Part shown: piece by piece, positions 1 through 8,377 of the stretch
How the letters are laid out: every line of letters begins with the position of its first letter
Position numbering within the stretch: position 1 is the first letter of the stretch
Source of the DNA: Tissierella simiarum
Lineage (GTDB): Bacteria; Bacillota; Clostridia; Tissierellales; Tissierellaceae
Reading direction: 5' to 3'
Assembly (NCBI RefSeq): GCF_018917865.1
Contig: NZ_JAHLPM010000005.1
Coordinates: 62,001-126,000 of the forward strand
Length of the DNA: 64,000 bases
Translations under genes and position numbers: made by a program
Notes under the pieces: model-generated
The model's input: only the letters and a program-made list of their open reading frames with translations
Told to the model about the DNA's origin: nothing
Database searches by the model: none

Positions 1-1341
1 AAGCTAAAATTAGCTCAAACGTTAAGTAAAAATAGCAAACTAATACTTGCAGATGAGCCAACCTCAAATTTAGATTTTGAATCCATAGATTTACTATATA
101 GAGAATTCATGAAATTTGATGGAAGTTTGGTTTTGGTTTCTCATGATAGAGATTTCTTAGATAAAGTATGTAATAAAATAATAGAGATAGAAGAAGGTAA
201 TATAAAAGTATATGAAGGAAACTACTCTAAGTATAAAGAACAAAAAGAAATAGAAAGAAAAACTGAAAATCTAGAATATGAAAAATATATAACTGAAAAG
301 AAGAAATTAGAAAAGGCAGTATTTCATATTAGTAATAAATCGAATAAGATAAGAAAAACACCAAAACGAATGGGTAATTCTGAAGCAAGGCTTCATAAAA
401 TGGGTAATCAAAATGCTAAGAAAACTTTAGATAAAACGATTAAAGCTTTAGAAACTAAGTTAGAGCGATTAGGGCAAAAAGAAAAAGCTAAGGAAATAGA
501 AAATATAAAAGTTGATTTTTCCAAAAAAGGAGACATTTATTCTAGAATAGCTATAAATGCAGAGAATATCAATAAAAGCTTTGGAGATAAAGTTTTATTT
601 AAAAATAGCAGTTTTCAAATTTATAATGGAAGTAAAACTGCTTTAATAGGGAATAATGGAGCAGGAAAGACTACTTTAGTAAAGATGATTTTAGAGGAAA
701 ATAAGGGAATAACCCTTTCTAAGAATGTTAAAATTGGATACTTTAGTCAGGAATTAGAGATTTTAGACAATGAAAAAACCATTATTGAAAATATTATGGA
801 TTCTAGTATTTACGATGAAACTTTTTCTAGAACCATACTTTCTAGGTTATTGTTCAATATGGAAGATATTCATAAAAAAGCTGCTGTATTAAGTGGAGGA
901 GAAAAAGTAAAAGCATCCTTTGCAAAAATCATCTTGAGTGATTTTAATTTGCTCATTTTTGATGAGCCTACAAACTATTTAGATGTCTATTCTATTGAAG
1001 TTATAGAAAAAGCGTTACAAGAATATGAGGGGACTATTTTATTTGTTTCTCATGATAAAAAGTTTATTGAGAATATAGCTGATAATATTTTATATATAGA
1101 AAATCAAGAGATAAAAAGCTTTTTAGGTTCTTTTAAAGAATTTAAAGAAAGTAGTGAAAAAGATACTGAAATAGAAATTAGCCTTATTGAGAAGAAAGCT
1201 GTATTGGAGTATAAACTAACCGAAGTTTTAAGCAAACTATCCATAACATCTAAAGATGAAGAAAAGGAAATATTAGATGAAGAGTATAAAGGAATACTTA
1301 AAGAATTAAATAAAATTAGAGAAAGTTTGAAAACCAATTAA
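1..1341 (+). CDS. ABC-F family ATPase, 5' end cut by window edge
   Basis: The reading frame is open from base 1, so the N-terminus lies outside the window; the first in-window ATG (109) is internal. The partial first ATPase domain shows a Walker B (ADEPTSNLD, about codons 18-26) and an H-loop (SHD). A charged coiled linker follows, then a full second ATPase domain with Walker A GNNGAGKTT, signature LSGGE and Walker B FDEPTNYLD, ending in a basic/acidic helical tail. Two ATPase domains and no membrane segments define ABC-F proteins, which act on the ribosome in translation or as ribosome-protection antibiotic-resistance factors. The first-domain motif ADEPTSNLD recalls the Vga/Msr/Lsa resistance branch, but without the N-terminus this is a guess. 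Confidence 0.88.
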   Translation, partial: KLKLAQTLSKNSKLILADEPTSNLDFESIDLLYREFMKFDGSLVLVSHDRDFLDKVCNKIIEIEEGNIKVYEGNYSKYKEQKEIERKTENLEYEKYITEKKKLEKAVFHISNKSNKIRKTPKRMGNSEARLHKMGNQNAKKTLDKTIKALETKLERLGQKEKAKEIENIKVDFSKKGDIYSRIAINAENINKSFGDKVLFKNSSFQIYNGSKTALIGNNGAGKTTLVKMILEENKGITLSKNVKIGYFSQELEILDNEKTIIENIMDSSIYDETFSRTILSRLLFNMEDIHKKAAVLSGGEKVKASFAKIILSDFNLLIFDEPTNYLDVYSIEVIEKALQEYEGTILFVSHDKKFIENIADNILYIENQEIKSFLGSFKEFKESSEKDTEIEISLIEKKAVLEYKLTEVLSKLSITSKDEEKEILDEEYKGILKELNKIRESLKTN

Positions 1342-1389
1342 AACTATAAATAAAGTATAATTATATGGCAAATAGATAAAGAACATTAT

Positions 1390-1414
1390 AGCAGGATGAA
1401 ATTTTCATCCTGCT
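1390..1414 (+). terminator. Intrinsic terminator between convergent genes
   Basis: A perfect 12-bp stem (AGCAGGATGAAA pairing with TTTCATCCTGCT, one-base loop) lies 49 bases after the ABC-F stop and is followed by AT-rich sequence with a T run. The next gene converges from the other strand, so the hairpin may serve both, although the T run favours the + strand. Confidence 0.75.
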
Positions 1415-1442
1415 ATTTAAAAATTTTTATAGGCTCTATCAT

Positions 1443-2678
1443 TTAATTATTTATCACATATTGGATTGCATTATCTTCTTCATAATTAGCTCCAATTGTT
1501 GCATCTATTTCGATATTAGGAATAGTTTGTACTTCTTCATTTATGGTCCCGTCTCCATTCAATGCAAGAAGGCTGCTAAATCTTATTACTATTCCACTGT
1601 TAGGTAAATAGAAAAATAATGGATCTATACCAATACCATCTCCACCAGTAGTTTCACCTACTAATGTTGCAAAACCGCTATCTTTACAGAAAGCAGCAAA
1701 GCTTTCTGAAGAAGAATATACTCCTTGGTCTACTAGTAGATATATTTTGCCTTTAAAGTCTACAGGACTTACTGGTTTTAAAGTTAGCGTAAATATATTA
1801 TAATGATCGAAATCTGTTTCTATTTCTTCTGGAAAGTCTTGTAAGATTTTTTTATCCAGTTTAGATATAGGAAATAGTTTCATTCCTCTTGATTTGTAAA
1901 AAGGATTTCCGTAATTACCTCTAGTAAATACATAGTTATCTACAGATATATTTATTTTAGCTAAGGGTTCTACTACATTTTTTCTCCAATAAAGATCATT
2001 TCCACCACCATTACCTCTAATATCTATTATCAGTTTGTCATAATCTTTAATTTCTTCATAAAATTTTCTTATTTCTTTTCCATCTTCCTCAACTCTTTTA
2101 CCATTCATTTGATTAATTTTTAAATAGGCTAACTCGTTAGGAATTATAATATCTGAATTAAAGGCAGGATCATTAGATCCAAAATATTTTCCGTTTTCAA
2201 ACTCTTTCATGTGGTTTTTATCGAAATCATACCATTCTAACACTTTCTCGTTTTTAAATACCTTAGCCCAAGGCTTATTATAGGTCTTGGAACCTTCGGA
2301 ATTTGCATATACATCATAATACCATTCAAACTCTTCTTTACTTACTACATGGGTATGCCCATTATTTAATTCTTTAACGATATTACTTATTTGACCCATA
2401 AAAGTATCATTATCAGTAGTATTCTCTATCCAAGCTTTATATTCATCCTTATTTTCTAACCAGTCAATACCATTAACTCTCTCATTTACTTTAAGAAAAG
2501 GATAATTTCCTTCAATGATTTTGTATAGATATTCGAAATCTTCTAGTTTTTCTTCTTTAGTTAATTGAGCTATAGAAGTTTGAACATTAGATGTTTCTTT
2601 AGTACAGCCTGCTAAACTACTTAATATAACCAGTAAAGATAAGATAGAAATTAAATATTTTTTTAGATTATTTTTCAA
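1443..2678 (-). CDS. S41 family peptidase, lipoprotein
   Basis: A roughly 411-residue predicted lipoprotein: a lysine-rich start, hydrophobic core and lipobox LAGC near residue 25. The C-terminal half has S41 (C-terminal processing protease) motifs: IIDIRGNGGGN and a serine nucleophile region YSSSESFA. No PDZ domain is obvious. It would act outside the membrane on an unknown substrate. Start choice: an in-frame ATG at 2684 touches the GGGGG of the ribosome site with no spacer, whereas the TTG two codons later (2678) has a normal 6-base spacing, so TTG is preferred. It is the last gene of the reverse operon padR - DUF1700 - DUF4097 - S41, 18 bases after DUF4097, and probably shares PadR control. 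Confidence 0.85.
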   Translation of the reverse strand: MKNNLKKYLISILSLLVILSSLAGCTKETSNVQTSIAQLTKEEKLEDFEYLYKIIEGNYPFLKVNERVNGIDWLENKDEYKAWIENTTDNDTFMGQISNIVKELNNGHTHVVSKEEFEWYYDVYANSEGSKTYNKPWAKVFKNEKVLEWYDFDKNHMKEFENGKYFGSNDPAFNSDIIIPNELAYLKINQMNGKRVEEDGKEIRKFYEEIKDYDKLIIDIRGNGGGNDLYWRKNVVEPLAKINISVDNYVFTRGNYGNPFYKSRGMKLFPISKLDKKILQDFPEEIETDFDHYNIFTLTLKPVSPVDFKGKIYLLVDQGVYSSSESFAAFCKDSGFATLVGETTGGDGIGIDPLFFYLPNSGIVIRFSSLLALNGDGTINEEVQTIPNIEIDATIGANYEEDNAIQYVINN

Positions 2679-2696
2679 TGTCATCCCCCTTAAAAT

Positions 2697-3845
2697 CTAA
2701 TTTTTAGTAAAAGTAACATCACCAGAAGAAGTTTGTATTTTAATAGTTTTATCTCCTGTTCCTATTTTCCCTTTAAATGTTCTATCATTATTTTCATTTA
2801 TAGTCATAGGTATATCTGATTCAAAAATTCCAGATGATGTTATTCCGTCTATTTCATAATTTACATTGTTAGATAGTTTAAAGATTATATTTCCAGAGCT
2901 TGTAGCTATGTCTATATTTCCTGATGTCTTTTTAAAGTCTAGTATAATATCTCCTGAATTACTTGTTATAGTTGAGTCTCCTAGAAAATTTCCAATTTTA
3001 ATATTCCCAGAAGAAGTACCTGTTTTTAATATGGGTGAATTAAGATTATCCATATCTATATCTCCTGAGGAAGAAGTTAGATTTACTTCATCACTAAAAT
3101 TAAGACCGTCCAGCTCAATTTCACCAGAAGAAGTAGCTAAAGCTAATGTTTTACCTTTAATATTTTCTATATCTATATCACCAGAGTTAGAAGTAATGTT
3201 AAAATCAATACCTTCTAAATTATTTATTTCAATTTCGCCAGTTGCAGTAGCTACATTATAATTTCCATTAAAAGTGTTTGGAACATATATCTCTAAAACC
3301 AAATTCGATTGGCTTACAGTATAAGAATTAGTTTTAGGATTTTCTAATTTTATTGATAGATCGTCTAAATTTTTTTCTACTTTTAAAGTAGGAATAACAT
3401 TGGCAACAACGTCGCCGTGATAATGAACTCTTACATCATTTCTATTCTGAGGTATAAACTTAATGTCTACAAAATTAGAAGCGGCAGAGATGCTTTTGAT
3501 CTCGTTTAAATTATGAATTTTTACTTCATCCATAGTTCTGGATTTTAAGTTTCTTGAGTTAATGGTAAAGATATTATTTTTTCCTCCTATAGATATAGAT
3601 TCATTGCCATCTTTTATATTTATGCCTCCTATACCAATATTTACATTATTTTCTCCATCTTTTATACTTATTCCACCTTTGCCTATTTTAACACTAGCAC
3701 CATCAGCATCAATATTTATTGTACCATTTCCATTAATATGTTTACTATATTTATAATTGTCATTGTATCTTAGTGATAATAATCCAATTCCAAAAGAGAT
3801 TAAAGCTATTCCAGTTAAAATAGCTACAATTTTTTTTGTTGACAT
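2697..3845 (-). CDS. DUF4097-type beta-repeat envelope protein
   Basis: 382 residues with one N-terminal membrane segment (about residues 7-26) and an exported remainder. A glycine/asparagine-rich stretch at about 40-90 repeats units such as INIKDGN. From about residue 100 there is a ladder of short beta repeats built on TSSGDI/TSSGNI (SNSGDIDIEN, SSSGDIDMDN, SSGNIKIGN), the hallmark of DUF4097 right-handed beta-helix proteins. Family members are often encoded with PadR and DUF1700 genes, or near LiaFSR-like envelope stress genes. The exact role is unknown; a membrane-attached scaffold or stress sensor is a reasonable inference. A strong ribosome site (GGAGGG) precedes the ATG. It lies 10 bases after the DUF1700 gene. 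Confidence 0.85.
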   Translation of the reverse strand: MSTKKIVAILTGIALISFGIGLLSLRYNDNYKYSKHINGNGTINIDADGASVKIGKGGISIKDGENNVNIGIGGINIKDGNESISIGGKNNIFTINSRNLKSRTMDEVKIHNLNEIKSISAASNFVDIKFIPQNRNDVRVHYHGDVVANVIPTLKVEKNLDDLSIKLENPKTNSYTVSQSNLVLEIYVPNTFNGNYNVATATGEIEINNLEGIDFNITSNSGDIDIENIKGKTLALATSSGEIELDGLNFSDEVNLTSSSGDIDMDNLNSPILKTGTSSGNIKIGNFLGDSTITSNSGDIILDFKKTSGNIDIATSSGNIIFKLSNNVNYEIDGITSSGIFESDIPMTINENNDRTFKGKIGTGDKTIKIQTSSGDVTFTKN

Positions 3846-3855
3846 GTTAACCCTC

Positions 3856-4440
3856 CTATCTTTTAATTAAATCTAAATTCCATTGTATATATTTAATGGC
3901 ACCTTTATATAGCAATTTTGTTAAATATACACATAGTAATAAACTTAAAATGCCTAAGGAAGTTAAAGCAATACCAAAGGCAATACCTGTTAATGGATGG
4001 AAGTTTATACTAATATTAAAGAATCCTAAAGGACCTATTATGGCTCCAAAAAAAGAACCTAAGCCACCTGCTAGAATTCCGATAGCTCCTCCGTAAAGAC
4101 CAATTAAACCACCAACTATTCCTAAAAAAGGACCTAATACTATAACTAAGTTAAAGAAACCTAGAGCTAATACAATTAATAGTGTTCTTAAAGAATTATT
4201 AGATGAATTATTATTGCTATTATAAACTGTTTCATTTTGATAATTTTTAAAAGAACTTTTATAATTATTAGCTATATCCTGTGGATCTCCAAGTTCTTGT
4301 GAAATTTCTTCTTCGCTTTTTCCTTTAGAAAGTCCTATATCAAAATGTTCTTCATAATCATATAAAATATCCTGTAAATCATCATTAGGTAAACCTTGCA
4401 AAGCAATTTTTAATTGTTGTAAGTATTCTGCTCTATTCAC
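3856..4440 (-). CDS. DUF1700 (HAAS) membrane protein
   Basis: About 194 residues. The first 60 residues form a helical domain with the DUF1700/HAAS pattern ([13 protein letters not shown], then YDYEEHF and ELGDPQDIA). An asparagine/serine linker follows, then several hydrophobic segments rich in glycine. HAAS-domain proteins are typically encoded directly behind a PadR regulator, as here, and are thought to work with it. Start choice: a GTG at 4449 is in frame, but GAGGTG with a 6-base spacer fits the GTG at 4440, which also overlaps the padR stop (GTGAATAG), a sign of translational coupling. Confidence 0.82.
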   Translation of the reverse strand: MNRAEYLQQLKIALQGLPNDDLQDILYDYEEHFDIGLSKGKSEEEISQELGDPQDIANNYKSSFKNYQNETVYNSNNNSSNNSLRTLLIVLALGFFNLVIVLGPFLGIVGGLIGLYGGAIGILAGGLGSFFGAIIGPLGFFNISINFHPLTGIAFGIALTSLGILSLLLCVYLTKLLYKGAIKYIQWNLDLIKR

Positions 4441-4753
4441 TAAAATCACCTCTTATTATATTATTTACCCCATCAATAAAACTTTCCCATTCTATTTCTA
4501 GTTCATCGTATACTTCCTTGCCTTTGGAGGTTATTTTATAGTATTTTCTAGGAGGACCTTCTTGAGATTCTTGTAAATAAGTGGTCACATATCCTTCTGT
4601 ACGAAACCTTCTAAGTAAGGGGTAGATAGTTCCCTCAGATATATCTATAAATTTAGAGATATGATCTACAAGTTCATAGCCGTAATAATCTCTTCTAACA
4701 AGCAAGGAAAGAACACATAGTTCTAATACACCTTTTTTAAATTGGATGTTCAT
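4433..4753 (-). CDS. PadR family transcriptional regulator
   Basis: 106 residues, the usual size of short PadR (subfamily 2) repressors. Winged-helix signatures are clear: [15 protein letters not shown] near residue 15, [12 protein letters not shown] near 40 and a wing with [13 protein letters not shown] near 65-77. It should bind DNA as a dimer and repress its own operon until an envelope-active compound or signal releases it. It heads the operon padR - DUF1700 - DUF4097 - S41 protease, and its own promoter (4785-4813) carries an inverted repeat that is a good operator candidate. Confidence 0.9.
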   Translation of the reverse strand: MNIQFKKGVLELCVLSLLVRRDYYGYELVDHISKFIDISEGTIYPLLRRFRTEGYVTTYLQESQEGPPRKYYKITSKGKEVYDELEIEWESFIDGVNNIIRGDFSE

Positions 4754-4784
4754 AAGTTTCTCTCCTTATTATATTCTTGAGTAC

Positions 4785-4817
4785 ATTATATACTACGCTA
4801 CCTTTTATTACAAGGTA
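4785..4817 (-). promoter_or_regulatory. padR operon promoter with inverted-repeat operator
   Basis: On the minus strand a -35 TTGTAA (4813-4808) and a perfect -10 TATAAT (4790-4785) are 17 bases apart. The inverted repeat TACCTT-N7-AAGGTA (4799-4817) covers the -35 and a second palindrome-like AGTA...TACT (4780-4794) covers the -10. This is where a PadR autorepressor would be expected to bind. The promoter is read directly from the sequence; the operator role is inference. Confidence 0.75.
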
Positions 4818-4832
4818 CTAAGAAAAAATAAT

Positions 4833-4852
4833 AGCCGCAAATTAATGCAGCT
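4833..4852 (-). terminator. Terminator of the downstream rodA-like gene
   Basis: Stem AGCTGC/GCGGCT (one G-U pair) overlapping the stop codon, followed on the minus strand by a T-rich tail. It is a near copy of the terminator at 6026-6045, duplicated along with the gene. Confidence 0.7.
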
Positions 4853-5957
4853 AAAAATTTAGTCCATCTTTATGAATACATACACTTAAAGCTATTCCAA
4901 TACAGACCATATTAACCAACTGAAAAGTACCTCCATAACTTAGAAAGGGAAGAGGTATACCTGTTATAGGCATTAGTCCAATAGTCATACCGATATTTTC
5001 CCATATGTGAGCTACAAACATAGCAGTAATGCCAATAACCATTAAAGAACCAAACATATCATTACTATCTTTTGCAATTTTAATTAATCTATAAAGCATA
5101 ATAAAATAAAGAATAATTAAGGTTAACCCGCCTATAAGACCTAATTCTTCACCGATAACTGCAAATATAAAGTCTGTTTGTTTTTCTGGTATATAATTAA
5201 ATTGAGTATATACACCTTTGAATAAACCTCTACCAAATACTTTTCCAGAGCCTATGGCTACACGACCTTGCATAGCTTGATACCCAGTATTAGGAATATC
5301 TCTTTCTGGATCTAGAAAATTTAATATTCTGTTTCTCTGATAATCTTTAAGAGAAAACCATAGTATAGGTAAACTAATTATTGCTGAAAGAAAAGCATAA
5401 CCTATATACTTCCAATCCAAACCTGCTACGAATAACATAACTGCAAGAAAGAAAACTAAAACGATAGATGTACCAAAATCAGGTTGCTTTGCTATAAGAA
5501 GAATTGGTATTCCAGAAAAAAATAATATTTTAAATAGTGTTAAAGGGCGATTTAATTCATTTTTATTATTATCAATATATTTCGCCAGAAATATAATTAA
5601 ACCTACTTTTGAAATCTCTGCTGGCTGAAACTTAAAACCTCCAATGGCCAACCAGCTTCGTGAACCCCATTTCTCAACACCTGTTCCAAATAGTGCAACT
5701 GCAACTAACAATAAAACTGATACTATGTAAATAGGAATATAGATTTTTCCCATAAATTCGTAGTCTAATAAAGTTAAAAACACAATAGCAATAATACCTA
5801 AAATTGTAGAAAATGCTTGTACTTTCACAGAACGAAGATTATCAAAAGTCAAAGTTGCACTCCTAATCATAAGTATTCCATAGGCACATAATAGTAATAC
5901 AGTTATAAATAATACAAGGTCAAATCTTTTCAGAGACTTTTTTCTTAAATTAAACAT
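4851..5957 (-). CDS. FtsW/RodA/SpoVE family glycosyltransferase, copy 1
   Basis: 368 residues with about ten hydrophobic segments, the right size for a SEDS peptidoglycan polymerase. Family landmarks: KFQPAEISK near residue 110, KQPDFGTS near 160, the GYQAMQ/GSGKVFGRGL loop near 230, EELGLIGG near 275 and TGIPLPFLSYGG near the end. SEDS proteins polymerise lipid II with a partner class B PBP; the short N-terminus and PAEISK motif look more RodA-like than FtsW. A GGAG site is well spaced from the ATG. It is a tandem copy of the gene at 6044-7150, and the 3' half is nearly identical to it at DNA level, while the 5' half has clearly diverged. No PBP partner gene is adjacent. Confidence 0.88.
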   Translation of the reverse strand: MFNLRKKSLKRFDLVLFITVLLLCAYGILMIRSATLTFDNLRSVKVQAFSTILGIIAIVFLTLLDYEFMGKIYIPIYIVSVLLLVAVALFGTGVEKWGSRSWLAIGGFKFQPAEISKVGLIIFLAKYIDNNKNELNRPLTLFKILFFSGIPILLIAKQPDFGTSIVLVFFLAVMLFVAGLDWKYIGYAFLSAIISLPILWFSLKDYQRNRILNFLDPERDIPNTGYQAMQGRVAIGSGKVFGRGLFKGVYTQFNYIPEKQTDFIFAVIGEELGLIGGLTLIILYFIMLYRLIKIAKDSNDMFGSLMVIGITAMFVAHIWENIGMTIGLMPITGIPLPFLSYGGTFQLVNMVCIGIALSVCIHKDGLNF

Positions 5958-6025
5958 ATCTTATGCTCCTTTATTCAGTGATTAAATAGATTGTACCATA
6001 TTATAGCAAAAGATGGTAAACAAAA

Positions 6026-6045
6026 AGCTGCAAATTAATGCAGCT
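6026..6045 (-). terminator. Terminator of the upstream rodA-like gene
   Basis: Perfect stem AGCTGC...GCAGCT overlapping the stop codon, followed on the minus strand by TTTTTGTTT. It separates the two tandem rodA genes into largely independent units. Confidence 0.75.
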
Positions 6046-7150
6046 AAAAGTTTAATCCATCTTTATGAATACCCACACTTAAGGCTATTCCAATACAAAC
6101 CATATTAACCAACTGAAAAGTACCTCCATAGCTTAGAAATGGAAGAGGAATACCTGTTATAGGCATTAGTCCAATAGTCATACCAATATTTTCCCATATA
6201 TGAAATACAAACATAGATGTCATGCCAATAACCATTAAAGAACCAAACATATCATTACTATCTTTTGCAATTTTAATTAATCTATAAAGCATAATAAAAT
6301 AAAGAATAATTAAGGTTAACCCGCCTATAAGACCTAATTCTTCACCAATAACTGCAAATATAAAGTCTGTTTGTTTTTCTGGTATATAATTAAATTGAGT
6401 ATATACACCTTTGAATAAACCTCTACCAAATACTTTTCCAGAGCCTATGGCTACACGACCTTGCATAGCTTGATATCCAGTATTAGAAGTATCTCTTTCT
6501 GGATCTAGAAAGTTGAATATTCTCTCTTTCTGAAATTCATCTAATTTAAACCAAAGCACTGGAAGACTTAAGATACCTACTAAAAAAGCATACCATATAT
6601 ATTTCCAATCAATTCCTGCAGCAAAAATCATAACAGCTATAAAAAATACAAAAACCATAGCAGTACCTGCATCAGGTTGACGTAAGATTAAAAGTACTGG
6701 AAATCCTGCAAAAGCCAATATTTTAAATAGAGTTAAAGGTTCATTTATATTTTCTTTATTTTTGTCAATAAATTTAGCTAAAGATATTATTAGCCCTATT
6801 TTTACAAATTCAGCTGGCTGAAATTTAATAGGACCAATTTTTAACCAAGACCTAGCACCCCATTGATCTTCACCAAAACCAAACAGTAAAACTGCAACTA
6901 ATAATAAATTACATAGAACATAAATAGGGATATATAATTTTCCTATGAATTGATAATCTAAAAGAACTAAAGTGACAATGGCTATTACTCCTAAAACAGT
7001 AGAGATAGCCTGAGTTTTTACATGGCGTGCAGTTTCTAAACTTAAGGTCGCACTCATTATCATAACTAATCCATAGGCACACAATAATAGTACTGTTATA
7101 AACAATATAAAATCAAATCTTTTTAAAGACTTTTTCTTTAAATTAAACAT
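6044..7150 (-). CDS. FtsW/RodA/SpoVE family glycosyltransferase, copy 2
   Basis: About 368 residues, starting MFNLKKKSLKRFDF and aligning end to end with copy 1. It has the same SEDS motifs: KFQPAEFVK, RQPDAGTAM, GSGKVFGRGL, EELGLIGG and TGIPLPFLSYGG. An ATG six codons upstream (7168) is also open, but AAAGGAAG is correctly spaced only for the ATG at 7150, and that start matches copy 1. The role is lipid II polymerisation in rod growth, division or spore cortex synthesis; which one cannot be decided here. The duplication could give growth-phase-specific versions. The two copies differ mainly in the first two thirds. Confidence 0.88.
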   Translation of the reverse strand: MFNLKKKSLKRFDFILFITVLLLCAYGLVMIMSATLSLETARHVKTQAISTVLGVIAIVTLVLLDYQFIGKLYIPIYVLCNLLLVAVLLFGFGEDQWGARSWLKIGPIKFQPAEFVKIGLIISLAKFIDKNKENINEPLTLFKILAFAGFPVLLILRQPDAGTAMVFVFFIAVMIFAAGIDWKYIWYAFLVGILSLPVLWFKLDEFQKERIFNFLDPERDTSNTGYQAMQGRVAIGSGKVFGRGLFKGVYTQFNYIPEKQTDFIFAVIGEELGLIGGLTLIILYFIMLYRLIKIAKDSNDMFGSLMVIGMTSMFVFHIWENIGMTIGLMPITGIPLPFLSYGGTFQLVNMVCIGIALSVGIHKDGLNF

Positions 7151-7286
7151 ATAAGTACTTCCTTTCATTATGCTAGAAATAATTATATCATACTTTTATA
7201 TTTTGAAATAGTTAAAAATAGGTGATTTTGTGGTATATATAATATAAGGTATATATAACATAAATAGTAAAAAAAGGAGTGGTTAA

Positions 7287-8117
7287 GTGTTAGTTGGTTG
7301 TCATTTGAGTATAGCACAAGGATATAAAAAAGCAGCAGAGTGGGCTGTAGAAATAGATGCTAATGTATTTCAATTTTTTAGTAGAAATCCTAGAGGAGCA
7401 TCCTCTAAAGAATTGGATTTAGAAGATGTAGAAGCCATGAAAATAATAGCAAAGCAACACAATTTTGGACCACTATTGGCTCATGCTCCATATATACTAA
7501 ATTTAGCATCATATAAAGAGAGTACTTATGGTTTAGGAAAAAGGATATTGAAGGAAGATTATGAGAAACTAAACAACATATCTATTCCATATTTTAATTT
7601 TCATCCAGGAAATCATGTGGGTAAAGGAACGGAATATGGTATAGAGAGAATAGCCGAAGCTTTAAATGAAATAATTACTGGAAATGAAAATACTATGATT
7701 TTACTGGAATCCATGTCTGGAAAGGGAACAGAAGTGGGTTATACGTTTGAACAGCTTAAATCTATAATAGATAAGGTTGAATACAGCGAACTAGTAGGAA
7801 TTTGTTTGGATACTTGTCATGTATATTCAGCTGGCTATGATATCGTTAATGATTTAGACGGGGTTTTAGAGAATTTTGATGATGTAATAGGTATTGATAA
7901 GTTGAAATGTATCCATTTAAACGATAGTATGATGGAATTTAATAGTAGAAAAGATAGGCATGCAAAAATAGGTGAAGGAACACTTGGATTAGAAGCTATA
8001 GAAAAAATTATAAGTCATCCTCAGTTAAAAGATTTGCCATTTTATTTAGAAACACCTAATGAATTAGATGGACATAAGGAGGAAATTAAGCTTTTAAAGA
8101 GCCTTACAGTTAAATAG
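7287..8117 (+). CDS. nfo: Endonuclease IV (AP endonuclease)
   Basis: 276 residues, the normal length. A TIM-barrel enzyme that cuts DNA 5' to abasic sites in base-excision repair using three metal ions. Visible family motifs are VGCHLSI at the start, FQFFSRNPRG near 30, LAHAPYILNLAS near 68, LLESMSGKGTEVG near 140, CLDTCHVYSAGYD near 170, HLNDS near 212, and DRHAKIGEG near 225. The start is GTG at 7287 behind AAAGGAG. It is transcribed alone, divergent from the rodA pair. Confidence 0.95.
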   Translation: MLVGCHLSIAQGYKKAAEWAVEIDANVFQFFSRNPRGASSKELDLEDVEAMKIIAKQHNFGPLLAHAPYILNLASYKESTYGLGKRILKEDYEKLNNISIPYFNFHPGNHVGKGTEYGIERIAEALNEIITGNENTMILLESMSGKGTEVGYTFEQLKSIIDKVEYSELVGICLDTCHVYSAGYDIVNDLDGVLENFDDVIGIDKLKCIHLNDSMMEFNSRKDRHAKIGEGTLGLEAIEKIISHPQLKDLPFYLETPNELDGHKEEIKLLKSLTVK

Positions 8118-8311
8118 AACAAGAAAAAGCCTATATGTAGGCAAAATAAGCATAGATAAAAATATAAAAATTAGCTATGTTTAGTGATTATGAAAAGCTA
8201 TTTTAAGCATCATGAAGAAATAATAAAATGATATATAACTATGTATCTATATTAATTATAAATAGAGAGAATGTATTGTTAAAAATAGCCATAATTATAA
8301 TAGGGAATGAG

Positions 8312-8348
8312 TATATAGTCAGTGATAGAATGCTATCCTGACTATATA
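8312..8348 (+). promoter_or_regulatory. Long inverted repeat in the leader of the AraC-GH39 gene
   Basis: An 11-bp arm TATATAGTCAG pairs with CTGACTATATA. Inside it, GATAG pairs with CTATC around a four-base AATG loop, with a single bulged T. It starts about ten bases after a TATAAT at 8296-8301 that may be the -10 box, so the hairpin would form at the very 5' end of the mRNA. No T run follows, so it is not a terminator. It may be a regulator operator or an mRNA-stabilising stem; the function is unknown. Confidence 0.55.
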
Positions 8349-8377
8349 ACTGTTAGATAGAAAAGGGGAGAGACTGC

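Noticed and set aside
2866-3261. 131-residue plus-strand ORF over the DUF4097 gene
   Set aside because: It is the complement of the TSSGD/SSGN repeats of the real gene and has a simple repetitive composition.
8129-8142. Small hairpin GCCTA-TATG-TAGGC after nfo
   Set aside because: Only five base pairs and no T run; not a convincing terminator.
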